Positions 11,611-23,361 of a stretch of 64,000 bases of DNA are shown here, piece after piece. A program made the translations under genes and the position numbers. Every line of letters begins with the position of its first letter. Position 1 is the stretch's first letter. The DNA is taken from the NCBI GenBank assembly GCA_028564705.1, contig JAPXFQ010000393.1:308271-372270 (forward strand), given 5' to 3'. This DNA comes from Apricaphanius iberus. Its lineage: Eukaryota > Chordata > Actinopteri > Cyprinodontiformes > Aphaniidae. Under the pieces are notes generated by a model. That model saw nothing but the letters and a program-made list of their open reading frames with translations, did no database searches and had not been told where the DNA came from.

Positions 11611-14269
11611 AACTTCATGTGAATCAATACTTTTTAAAGACACAGTGTGGTTGACATTGACCATCAGCTTCCTCCTGCTGTTTTCTCTGAGCCCAAGGAA
11701 GAGACACCAGTCGAGGTGTATTTTAAGCACCAAGCAGAGTAAACAGGAATCGTCTGGCGTTTGGGCCTGTGTAACACATGTTGATTGTGAAACTTTCTGC
11801 TCTTTCTGTTTTACAGGATTTCCTGGGTTATTTATCGAAACAATTTAAATTATTGTCTATATCTGCACCAGCATTTTTAATGTCATATATTGAACTCGTC
11901 TCAGCCTAACACACATCAACACACTAACTGCGTTCTCAGAGATACTCTTTTATCTGCTTGACGCTTCTAAGAAATGTTTCAGCACTCAGTTGGAAACGTT
12001 CCATTCAGGAATCAAAGCCTCCCGAGACTTGATGAAAAATGAGCTAAAGCCAAAGTGGAAGTGATCTATATTTGGATGTGCAAGTAATCTTCTGTTCGCA
12101 TACTTATGAGTGGCATCAAATTTGATATGTTATAATGTGAAATTCAATAGCAGAGTGGTAACAGGTTAGTAGATAGCATGGCTATGGACTTGCAAATTTG
12201 TCCTATTCATGAGCAAGTGACAGAAATGATGGATGTATATGATCAAGTATTTTGTAAATGGCATTAAACCACTATTACAATTCTTACAGGCAAGTAAGGA
12301 CAGTAAATATATGATCATATTTCAGTCTAAATCAGTGTTCTAATAGTTTTTTGTCCAATTTTCTTCCAATCATTCACATCCATGCCTCAGTGCCATGTCC
12401 CTGAGCTCTGCAGAAAGTTACTGCAGTGTTTTACAATGAAATTCTGCAGTCTGTGATTTTAGTGAGGTTTTTTTTTTTCCTTCCCAGGACAGGTTTAAAT
12501 CTGTCAAAAAAGATAAACTGTGAAAGTTCGAATTATACTTAATCTTAAGAGTGGTACCTCTGTTCTGTGTCATGCTTTGTGTGCAGCTTTCCATTTTTAA
12601 ATCAATCTAGATTATGACTAATATGACACGGAAGATGTATTAATCTAATCACTCATTTACTACCACCCAATTACCCAGTGGGCCACTCCCTCAACTGTGA
12701 CATAAGATTTCACCGTCACCCTCCCCTATCTGAGTGTTCATTTGTAAATCCCAGAGGCTTGTTTTGAGCCAATAATAGCCAGTTTACAGCCATCCCTGAC
12801 ATGCTCCATGGACACCCTCTGGCTACACTCCATACCAGAATCTGCCTCAACGTTGTTTCCTTAACCTCTGTGATATTTTAATAGTCTCAATCTAAGGCTA
12901 AACTATATACTATGAAAGATGTGTTGCTATGAATTTTATAAGAACAAAGTTTTAACACAAAGGAATAAAACTACTACTAATACCCAGGTTGGCTCTTGTT
13001 AATTCCTGCATAAATGTCACTCTTGCGGAGTCCCTACTTCTGCCCCTGTAGTATCTAGGATTCACCTGTTTTGCATTCTGTATTTTTATGAAGAATTAGT
13101 ATCCAGTGTAGAATTTGGCAGCCCAGATTTGATCCATCTGTGCAATTTTATTTTGTGCTTGTCTTTATATGACAGAAAAGCATCAAAATATTATTTTTGA
13201 GTTTATACAACAACAACAAAAGTTAAGGGTGTCAAAAAAAATCAAAGTGTTCTTTTAAGAATCACTTTTCATGATATAATAACCTGATTCAGGTTTGATT
13301 CTCAATGTACTGAATATTTTGAATTAGAAATAGTGAAATATTAAATCACACTGGTTAAAACAAATAGCAGTCCTTTTTCTGAAAGGGATCTACATGTTTA
13401 TTAAGGCTTGGAATCCATTGAAATGTCCCAACACAGTATGAGGGGTTGACACTGACCCACCAGTATTACGCCACGTCAATAGGTAGAAGCAAACCTGTTA
13501 TCACTATGAACTGAAGGGTGTGATATGGGACTGAAGAACTAGTATGATATATCAAATATAAGATAGCAGAAGTTGCTGCTTAGCACTTAGAACAGAGCCA
13601 TTGTATGATTCACTACTGTCTGATCTTAGAAAAATGTTGATCAGCAAAATCAGATGAAGATAATGACAGAACAGGTTGCACAACAGCTTAAACTTTTGTT
13701 TAAAGCCCTGATTTAATTTGGACAAAGTGCATAAGGATCACAACACCTGCAAGCTATAATCCACATTACTTGGATTCCTTAGTCCCAGCTTCATATGCTC
13801 ACCTTGTATGATTTGAAGGGGTGAAATGATCCATGTTGGAGGGACCATGGTTGTGTGTTGATTGGGGGAGGGGTACGTAAAATAGACTATTAGTTAACAT
13901 CTAACTTGTTATGTCATTTGCCAGCTACAGTGCGTATACATATTTTCTTAGAGGGCTTTTACTCTGCACAACAAAGGATGTCGCATAATCTCCTTTGACT
14001 TGACATCATAATAAGGCACAGAAAACTTGTTTTGCACAAAATCTCTTTTTGAAATTTGAGCAATAATGCCCATTTAAAAACTGCCAACACGGAATTAATG
14101 TGCTTATTGAACTTTAGAATTTTTTCCAATCTGTGCTTAAGTCTGGAATAAACTCTTTCATTATTTGTGAAAAATAATAAACAATAACTGTTCTAAAGCA
14201 ATTAATATGTACATTAATGTTACATTATTGATAGTCTTTAGTATAAATAGACCAAATATACATGACTGA

Positions 14270-14460
14270 CTTCTCAGAGTGTTTTATGTTAGAGCCACAT
14301 TCACTTCACAGTCACATACTTTCACAGATTTGCAGGTAAGAAACTTGGTGTTAGGTGCCTTGCCAAAGAGCAAGTCAGCATTTAGTAAGGGAGGAAGTTG
14401 GAATTCAATCTAAACGTGAAGAATGCTAGACAACTACTCATCCCATTGAGCTAATTTTGC
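14270..14460 (-). repeat. tRNA-derived SINE relic
   Basis: Spaced motifs shared with the relic at 1610..1846 are ACATTCACTTCACAGTCACA, GGTGCCTTGCCAAAGAGC and GGAAGTTGGAATTCAATC. The last is an antisense B-box-like block. It lies just before the hAT-like insertion at 14505. Confidence 0.45.
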
Positions 14461-14504
14461 CCATATAGTACCTCTAATAGTGTGAAAGTGAAACATGCAC
14501 CAAT

Positions 14505-14889
14505 TAGGGCTGGGTATCGATTCAAATTTCAAGAATCGATTCGATTCCGATTCTCAAGATTTGGATTAGATTCGATTCAATCTGATCCAATTCAATATTG
14601 ATATCAATCAGTGCTATTAAAAGCTTTTTTTTTACTGTTATCTTAATTACATGCCAGAAATTCAATGACTTAACACAGGTGAGTAACAGTTCACCATGGA
14701 AAACTGTATTAACCCTGTAAGGCGCAAAACTTAAAATGGCTGTCTGGACTGTTCCTTCCCATTTCAACTTTAAAAAGGGCAAACTATTCTAAAAAAGAAA
14801 ATCGATTTTTGAACTTGTGAATCGATTCGATTTGATTTGTATAAGAATCGATTCAGAATCGATTTTCCGATTATTTCAACACAGCTCTA
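14505..14889. mobile_element. non-autonomous hAT-like element with 8-bp target-site duplication
   Basis: GCACCAAT occurs at 14497-14504 and again at 14890-14897, exactly flanking the element. The ends TAGGGCTG and CAGCTCTA are inverted copies with one mismatch. An 8-bp duplication and TAGGGCTG-type ends fit the hAT superfamily. The subterminal parts are packed with AATCGATT-type palindromes on both sides. No transposase is present. Confidence 0.75.
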
Positions 14890-16871
14890 GCACCAATCAA
14901 ACTTTACCATCCTGATCCCCGGCTTTATTTGAGGTCTGAGCTACCGATTACATTTCTCTTTTAAGGACTTTAACACATTGCCTAAATAATTACCTAAATA
15001 AATATTTTTTTTAAAAGTACCTTGTAGGCCCTATCATTTTCACCTGCTCAGTGCAATATCCCTTTGTGTATTGTATATTTATATTTATTTATCTACAGTT
15101 CCTTTTGTAAAGACATTTTTGTGTTTTATTCTACTTATTTTGTCTTCCATCAGTATTATACTCCTGTCTGCCTTTTACATCTGCACCTTATTCCTTTACT
15201 TGTTTATGAATACTGCTGCCGCATGTGTGTTTCCAAGCTATTTCTATTCTAATAGAAAAAAAATAAATAAAAATAAAAGTTTTAAGTTTTAAGTACCTAA
15301 AAGAAAAAGTAGTTTTGAATTTAGTGGAAAATTAAGAAATTACAAGATTATCACCATTGTGTATCACAATATATTTCCCTGATCAGTATCTAAATTTAAG
15401 CAAACTCTTTACAACACATCAAAGACTAAACTGTTTGTATACGTGCTCGACAAAAGTGAGAATTGTTGTCAGGCTTTATATAAACAGGAAAAAAAATATG
15501 TCAACCTATCAGACAATTTTGGTTTAATGGCCAATTGATTTCTTTAGTATATTGGCTCTAAAACATACAAACTGAAAGATTCTTATAGTTAATAAGTACA
15601 ATGATCCATTGCAATAAATAACATCCAATCAACAACAAAAAAAGATGATGTGTTGCACATTGACTTAATTCACACAAATCTCACATGTTCCTTGTTTCTG
15701 AGCGTAGTCTTGAATTATATAAATCAAATTAACCCTTCTACTAGACAGCTTCCATAATATCCTCAGACACTTTGTGCTCATAAATTTCCCGGATATCACA
15801 AACAACCAGACGGCTTCTCTTCAAGAGATGGCTACAGACTGATACCTTTTGACCGCTGACAGCATGAGTCATGATGAGACTTGAGATAAGGAGATAAACC
15901 ATCACTGTACCCTGCAGCTCATGGCAGCCATAAGCACAGCTGTTTGCTTAATATTGGATTTTTTGTTCACTCGGCCTATGAAATTGCTCCGTCTTTTGGT
16001 TACTGGATGATAGGACAGAAAAAACATTTCTCATTGAAATAATTTTTTTTTTACCTTTCTGTGTTACATTTACTACCTAACACGTGTGTATTAGAACATG
16101 CTCTGAAAAGAAAAAAATATTTTAAAGTAGTTATGGTCAGATATTATTTATTAGTTACTAACGAAATGTAAGGTAGTGCTAATAAATATAAAATATGTTA
16201 AAAGCTAACTGACCTACTGAAAAAAAAAAAAAAGATATATACTGTGCTGTATTTATTCACATATATGCAAACTAGGGGCAAATTAGGGACAATACAGTAA
16301 TGTCGTACTTTGTAATGTCGTGGTTCCATGTTAGATTGAAACAAAGACTGCATTGGTGTTATGTAACCAACTGAGACGCCACAGCTTCCTCATAACCTAA
16401 CATGCCCTTCCCCAGAAATTTAATTTCACATTGCAGAAAAACAGACCGCTATATCTGATTGGTCTGTGGAGGGATTTATACGATTAAAATACCTTTGCAG
16501 CTCAGCATAAAAGAGAGTAAGTCAAAGTTTCAGGCTCATAATGCTTTAAATCTTAATCATTGTTAAGCCATGTCTTAGCTTGTGGTCTCTTTGCTTGTTT
16601 GTTTTTTTATAGTAATTTTTGATAGAAGTAGCTGCTCAGCATTTGTTATATCTTCACAAACCCACAAAACTGTAACCATACAGTAACTTCTGTTTTCAGT
16701 TGGTTAATTCACTCACACACAAGCAACTTAACTGTCTGCAGAGGTTTTGGTGGTCTAACGACACCTGGCACTTAAACATGTAACATACTGAAAGATAATT
16801 ATTGTCAATGCAGCGATAATCTAGAGCAAAAAAAGAACTGAAATACCCAAAATTCCAATAAAAATGTTACA

Positions 16872-16990
16872 GTAGGGCTGCCACAAATGACTTTTTGTTG
16901 TATTAATCTAAAGACTAATTTCTCAATTAATCGATTGCAAGTTTACTCGTAATTTTAATCAAATTGCTTATTTTTATTGATTTATTTAGG
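16872..16990. mobile_element. single end of a hAT-like element
   Basis: TAGGGCTGCCACAAATGACT followed by AATTAATCGATTGC resembles the terminus of common fish hAT-like elements. No matching second end or target duplication was found, so this is a fragment. Confidence 0.4.
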
Positions 16991-17021
16991 CTTTATATTT
17001 GTTGCCACAGAAAATTTATAT

Positions 17022-17720
17022 TGATTTATATTGCTGTGGAGGAATTATTGCCCACTCTTCTTTGCATAATTTGTTTAATTCAGCTACTTTTGAGGATGTT
17101 TCTCTATGAAAGGCATGTTTAAGATCATGACACTTGGATTTAAGTTGCACTTTAACCAGGCCATCCCTTAACCTTCTATTTTTGACCAATTAGTTGTTCA
17201 ATTGCTTGACATCCTTATCCTGTTGCTTAACCCAGGTATCCTTGAATTTATGTGTGCAATCTGATGGTAGAAATTTATCCATTAGAATTTTCTCTTAGAA
17301 AAAAACTGTTTCAGACCATCACACTACCACAGCAAATGTTTTGTAAGTTTTATGTTAGATGTGGAGGAACAGCTTTAAAAAAAACAAAAGGTTGCTTTCG
17401 TCTCATCAGAATATTCCTCCAAAGGTTTTGGATTTCACAAAGATGTTTTCGAGAAATATAAAGCAAACATTGTTTTTGGTCAAATTTTGGATGCCATTTT
17501 CCAGTCACTTTTTTTTATTTTTTATAAAGAACTCTGATTTATCTGAGGCAAGTGCTTTAGTAATTACTCTTTTTTTGGTGAGCTCCTGGAGGAGTTGTTG
17601 CTCTTATTAGGAGCAGATTAGTTTGGGGCTTCTTAGTTTGGAAAGCTTTCCAATGAATTAAATCATCTTGTGAAAACTGCTCATTATACTTGCTCTATAC
17701 CTTTGTCCAATGTTAAATTT
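17022..17720 (-). mobile_element. decayed Tc1-like element, antisense
   Basis: The antisense transposase order is recognisable. Blocks are ATTGCCCACTCTTCTTTGCA (17046), CCATCACACTACCACAGCAA (17315), CGTCTCATCAGAATATTCCT (17398), AAGATGTTTTCGAGAAATA (17440) and ATCTGAGGCAAGTGCTTTAG (17540). Frames are thoroughly broken; two short plus-strand open frames here (17252..17610) are chance. Confidence 0.55.
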
Positions 17721-18888
17721 AGTTTGAAGATCTAAGTGGGACAAAAAAAAGCCAAAACAGAAGAAATCTGATGTTCTAAAATGTAATATGCCTCAGCTTA
17801 ATTGTGATCACATCTACACAGTAAATATAATGTTTCTATCACACCCCTTAATATGTGATACTGGCGAATATACATACAACGGTTATAAATCATCTTAAAA
17901 TATTCTGAATTTAGACAAGTTAAATTCCTTAAAGTTATATGTTAACAGCAGATTACAGAAGTCATTTCAACAAATCACAGGAGCTCCAGCATGCTGGCAG
18001 TGTTATTTGAAGAAGTAGCCTACTCATTGTTGCTGCAGGTCTCCCTGAGGCTTCTTTAAAGAACTTTAAAATCAGTCAAGCTTCAGTCTGACTGTTGCTA
18101 TCAGTCTGTAGTAACATTAAGGATCAGGTAACAAAGGTCAAAAGTTATTTTATGCCAACACATATTTTGCTGTTGTGCATGTTTGATCCCATGCGATTAA
18201 AACACACTGTGTGTTTCATTATTGGGAGTCACATCCGGTTTAAATCTCTGTTTCCTGCCACGAGCATTAATATGCACCTGTTGTTTCTCTCTATTTAGAA
18301 ATTGATCTGTAGATGTGAATCACTGACTTACATATTGTGTTTAGATATTTAAAAAAATTGCTTATGAACTAAGTAAAGTGTGAAAAGTAATATGTTTGCT
18401 GACTACATCAGGCGTCTTTAAAAGACCACATAAGAGCAGGGAACAGACTGTGACTTGATATTGTCCTTCATCAATAATGCATTAAATTGGAAAAACGAGA
18501 TAAGATGGGTCGCAGTCTGGACATGACATTTAACCACTATGACGTATTAAATACTGACAGACGGTGTAATCAGGAGACAGAGATGTTAAGCCTTTTGTTC
18601 ACCTTTGGGTTGACATTTTTCCTCAGGAAGATTGTGAAATTTAAATTAGAGATGAGAGAAAAATAATCAGAAGATTATGATTTAAAATGAGCTTGGCAAG
18701 GGTAGCTGCAGGACACCTATGAAACGTGTACCTCATTCAGGTTTCATCTGGGATTTTTATTTTCATTCATAAAATAACTTGCCCTAAAGAGCCAAACTTG
18801 CACCCTGGGGTCAATATTGTATCTTTATTTAAACTGAATATGTTTATTGGGATCGGAAATGAGAAACAGTACCACTGATGTAGCTCAT

Positions 18889-19205
18889 TGCAAAAGTATT
18901 TATGTATTTATGCATAAAATGACAATTTCATGGGGTTCGTATGTGAGACACAGAGTAGCACATGGTAGTAAAGTGGAAGGTGGAATATGTTCTTGAAATA
19001 TTTTCACAACGAACACTGTGGCCAACCTCCCTTATCTGTGCTAAGAAAAACATCCCCACTGCATACCCAGGTATCCCTGTGATAATGGTCTCTTCAAGAT
19101 GATTGCATAGCGTTTTTCATGTTTGGAAAGCAGATGTAAATTTCCTTCCACATTTTTTTCTTCTCCACATAACTTTATATTGCTCTATCATATAACATAA
19201 CATGC
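18889..19205. mobile_element. internally deleted Tc1-like relic with both ends
   Basis: The left end TTGCAAAAGTATTTATGTAT and the right part TTTCCTTCCACATTTTTTTC ... TGCTCTATCATATAACAT resemble the two ends of the Tc1-like family seen at 26280 and 30060. Between them AAAACATCCCCACTGCATAC recalls the antisense coding block. At about 315 bp it would be a deletion derivative. Confidence 0.4.
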
Positions 19206-19229
19206 AGATTTCTGAAACACTTTTTGAAT

Positions 19230-21215
19230 AAAGTGGAGAAGATCATATTCAATTTAAAATGTTCAGTTCCGAGCAGTACTTACAGTATGTACTCTCTAAT
19301 CCTTGTTCCTGGTCTCTGTTTTCGCCTGTAACATTTCAGGATGTTATGGTGTTACTGAAGAAATTGAAACCCTCTTCTTGTTCTTTTGATGTCATACCCA
19401 CATATCTGTTCCTTAAGTTAACTGACCTTCTTGTTTCATATGTCGTCAGTCTTATCAATGCTTCCCTGTCCTTTGGGTCAATTTCAACCCTTTTTAAACA
19501 AGCAGCAATAAGTCCCAAAAGTGGTGGCTGAGCAGTTGACTGCTTTCCTGCATAATAATGAAATGCTGGACAAATTTCAATGTGGCTTCCGCAAGATGCA
19601 CTCGACTGAGACTGCCTTGCTGAAAGTGTCCAATGACATCCGGATGACTGCTAATTCTGGGCAGTATTCAGTTCTGGTCCTATTGGATTTGTCTGCAGCA
19701 TTCAACACTGTGGACCATAAATTGTTACTACAGAGATTAAGTGTAGACTTTGGTATTTCTGGAATGGTCCTGAAGTCATTTGTCTCCTATTTGAAAGATA
19801 GAACAATCTCTGTGTGGTTGAACAACAACTTGTCTGAGGCCGCTTCTCTGTTATATGGTGTCCCTCAGGGGTCAATTTTAGGACCAATTTTGTTTTTATT
19901 CTATATCAGTCTTTTTGGAAATATCATCGGCCATTTAGGAATGTGTCTTATCATATCTATCCTGATTACTTATGCTGCGTTCAGACCGCAGGCTTTGTCA
20001 GCGTAAGTAATGTCAAGATTACATGTTAAGTCTTTGGTGGAGGCCGTTAAAGGAGCGTCACGGTCTCTGCGGCGCTTTGTGAGCTTTGGCTCCATCAAAT
20101 TTTCAAGCTTTTCCTGTGTTTCAAGCTTCAAAGCGCATAACGCTAGCAACGGAGAAGTTCAGCTAGTTCAATTTTTGACGGTCCTAACGCTCTTGAGACA
20201 GCACAGCAACCAATCAGACCGACTCACTGTAGTGACGTTGCCCGAAGTCAACGTTACCCAGCCAACCACGATCTGCGAGCGCTTAAAACATCCAGCAAAG
20301 AAAGGCCCGCTTACGAGCTTTGCAGGCTTCAGCTTACAAAATGTATCTTCTGTGTATATGCGTAGAACTAGTCGCTTTATGAGCGTTCCCTGATGCTGAC
20401 AAAGCTTGCGGTTTGAACGTAGCATTAGAAATTGATAATTGCTCCTGAGGAAAAAATCCCCACCATTAAAACTCTCCTTGGTCCCTTAGCCTCATCTGTT
20501 CATTTGAGGATCAAATATCTTGGTGTTTGCTTTAATCAATCATTGTCCATTGACAGCCAATCAAAACCTTTGGTTAAAAACTGTTTTTATCATTTGAGAA
20601 ATATTGACAAATTGAGATAAATTTTTTCCAACTCTGACCTCATATTGGCGATTCATGCTTTTATTTAGTCTCGTTTAGATTACTGCAATTCCCTTTTTAC
20701 CTGTTTTAACAAAACTCCTCTGAACCACCTTCAAATGGTTCAGAACGCTGCAACAATGCTTTTAACAGAATCTGCCAGGCATTCTTCTACTACACCAATT
20801 TTATCTTCCTTGCACTGGCTCCCAGTCACATACAGAGTTGATTAAAAAAATGTTGTTATAACTTTTAGAGCTTTGCATGGACAGGTCCCTTAATATATTT
20901 CTGATCTTCTGTGCCCCTCTTCTGTTCGAGAGCTTTGGTCCTCGTACCAGAACCTCCTCAAGATCCCTAAGACCCATTTTAAGACCAAAGGAGCCATGTC
21001 TTTTCAGGCTGTGGCTCCAAAGCTTTGGAATGTCCTGCTAACATCCTGGTGTGCGGCCGATTCTTTTGAATCTTTTAATAAGCAGTTGAAGACATTTCTT
21101 TTTAGACAAGCTTTTAGTTGATTGGTCTTTGTAAGTATGTTCTTTTTTTTGCCTGTTTTTATTCTTTTAAAGCACTTTGTGATTTTTATCTGTGAAAGGT
21201 GCTATATAAATACAT
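19230..21215 (+). mobile_element. L2-like non-LTR retrotransposon relic, interrupted
   Basis: Plus-strand translation shows RT blocks in order. First comes an N-terminal block (LLKKLKPSSCSFDVIPTYLF, from 19350). After a deletion follow VVAEQLTAFLHNNEMLDKFQ, LLDLSAAFNTVDH and GVPQGSILGPILF (19858). After the 452-bp insertion come a YLGVCFNQSLSID block, a FISSRLDYCNSLFT-like block (about 20655), a LQMVQNAAT block and APKLWNVLL (about 21020). The 3' end is GCTATATAAATA. Stops, a deletion near 19515 and the insertion make it non-functional. Confidence 0.8.
19973..20424. mobile_element. 452-bp inverted-repeat element inserted in the LINE reverse transcriptase
   Basis: The left terminus TGCTGCGTTCAGACCGCAGG and the reverse complement of the right terminus, TGCTACGTTCAAACCGCAAG, match at 17 of the first 20 positions and continue through CTTTGTCAGC. 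TTA flanks both sides (19970-19972 and 20425-20427), a 3-bp duplication that would fit PIF-Harbinger. It sits just after the LINE codons corresponding to YADD, here altered to YPDY. No transposase is encoded, although frames of 127 and 85 codons exist by chance. Confidence 0.75.
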
Positions 21216-21439
21216 TTTTTCTTCATACATTGAGGTTTGTAGTTATAAGATTACAAACTCTAAATATACTTAAAGAAATAAAAGTCAGGACTGGGTGTAT
21301 TGAATCATTAATTCTGTCATAGTTTAAGACATTAATAAAAGTGCACTCTAATCAAAGAATCTGAAACCTATTGTAACAAGCTTTGAAAAAAAACAAAAAA
21401 AACAACAACACCAATGTGTCCTCACAGGGCTTGTGGCCA

Positions 21440-21835
21440 CTTGCAAATTGGATTTCCTATGGTTTTCTTTCAATAATAGACTTCTTTCTGCACTGTTTTG
21501 ATAATGGTCATGTTTGTTGAGTCCTAGACTGCTATGTGGATCTCTATAGCTCCACCAGAGTCATCATAAGCTGCATGGGTGCTCCTTCTTGGTATCAGTC
21601 CTCGCCCAGGTTTCCAGCTAGGTCTGTAAAATATTCAAAGCTTGGGGTTTTGTGTCATAGGTTTAAAAAGCTCCACAAATTAATTATCTCTGAGTAAGGG
21701 AGGAGAGATTTGTTTAAAATAAAAGAAGCACATTTTTGAGTTTCATTTCCACACCAAAAAAATTTGCAACATGACAGGTAGTTGTAAAGTTCAAAGGGAG
21801 TAAATACTTTTGCCAAATACTGTAAATCTTCACTT
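21440..21835 (-). mobile_element. decayed Tc1-like fragment, antisense
   Basis: TATGTGGATCTCTATAGCTC followed by CACCAGAGTC (about 21535) is the antisense of the block in the sense-oriented relic at 11046. AGTAAATACTTTTGCCAAAT (21800) resembles the family terminus. Coding capacity is lost. Confidence 0.5.
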
Positions 21836-23139
21836 TCTACACAAACCTCAGTACTGGATTATGTTGCATCCAGGAGTCTGAATGGGTCATCAATTTGAAT
21901 CTGGGGTAATTTCTGTCTGAATGTGATAAAGAGCCTCTTTTGTCTGTCACTCCTAAGCAACCACATTATTAACTCATTCTGGATTCTTGTACTTCTCTGT
22001 CTGATACCAAAAGCAATTATTAGGTCATGATTGTAGATGACTAATTGTTTGGGCTGTAAAAAATGGCAGCCCCTCCATCTTGCCTACCTTGTCAAAATCA
22101 TCTGAACTCATAACTGCATATAGAAATTGCTTAAGAAGCACATTTTAACTTCCTCACTTTGGAAAAGAGTAATTTCTGCGCCATCTAGTGGTCATTTTAC
22201 AGAACAAAGTACTGTCTGCCTGTATACAGAGACAAATTACATGAGCCCACTGATATGCAGCCATAACTAAATCCAGCTCAAATCAATGTAATCATATTCT
22301 TGTGACTTTCAAATGCAGGCCTGCTTTAAATTAATTGGAGTTATTGAATGCATACTTTTAATTTAGATCATAAAATACAATTTATGTCCATGGTTATAAG
22401 ACAGATTTGTTTTTTGTAGGGAAAACAATTGACAAAGTACTGCTCGAAAAACTACAGATGATGTGATTCATAGAATTGTGACAGGGAGTATCAAACATTC
22501 AATGAATTTTTGCAATATTTCTGCCAAGGATGGCTGAAAAGCATTTTCTTAAATAATAACTCAATAATCTATATTTTCTCTAATCCACACAGGCTCAAAA
22601 GAATGCATAAAGGGTAAATTATACACCACCCCTAATATTTGAACAAATCTATTTTAGTTAGTTGTACAGAAACAACACTTTTTTTCTCATAAGAAGCTTC
22701 TGGAAGCTTGGCTCAATAATTTATTTCTTTTGGCAGAAACAATTAAGGTTGTTGAAATGTTTTGGTTTCGTGATGCAATCTAGCCTTATAATAGCCTGCC
22801 GAATTTACGAATACCATAAAAAAGTGAAAAAAATGTTTCCGAACGGCATTTAGACTAATTAGCTGCTTGAAGATCCAACTGTGTGTTTTTAAGTTTCTTA
22901 ACTTAATCTTTGTGATTTGTGTAATAAATTGTCCTCCTTCTTTATTCCATCAACTAACCCATTCAAAAACACAATGATGAAAGTATATTTATGTATAGAC
23001 AATTATCCTACTTCAACAGCTAGTCCAAACAATGCATAACAATTATTTTCCGTTTCACTGACCTTTACTGCTTACATTAAGAAGGAATAAACCCTAAACT
23101 GTTGGTCAGGAGACTGGCTCAGAAAGCATTCATTACTGT

Positions 23140-23361
23140 AGGTCAGCCGTTGAGTGTGTAAGCCGTCAGCACACAGAGGCCTGGGTGCTCCTGTCGATAT
23201 ACAGGACGGAGCACTCTTCTTGTTAACTGTGTTCGCCAGCAGCCAGGGTCAGTCAGAGGCAGCAATTTTACTATCCACATCTACGAACAGACACTGTTCT
23301 AAGGATGAGAAAAAGTCAGGGATGCATCCACACCTGCACTCTCCCCGGAGAGATCTTTCAG
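23140..23361 (+). CDS. frmd4b: candidate alternative first coding exon of frmd4b (coding part 23305..23361)
   Basis: An ATG at 23305 with A at -3 opens MRKSQGCIHTCTLPGEIFQ, 19 codons ending exactly at CAG|GTACAG. Splicing to the acceptor at 25420/25421 keeps phase 0, so this peptide would precede MTEGKLCQVQ. In the long mammalian FRMD4B isoform, as I recall it, the residues before MTEG are DVYQ, chemically similar to EIFQ here. An in-frame TAA at 23224-23226 closes the frame upstream, with no other ATG between. Promoter and transcript support are unseen. The overlapping 151-codon frame (23154..23609) runs past the donor and is probably chance. Confidence 0.45.
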
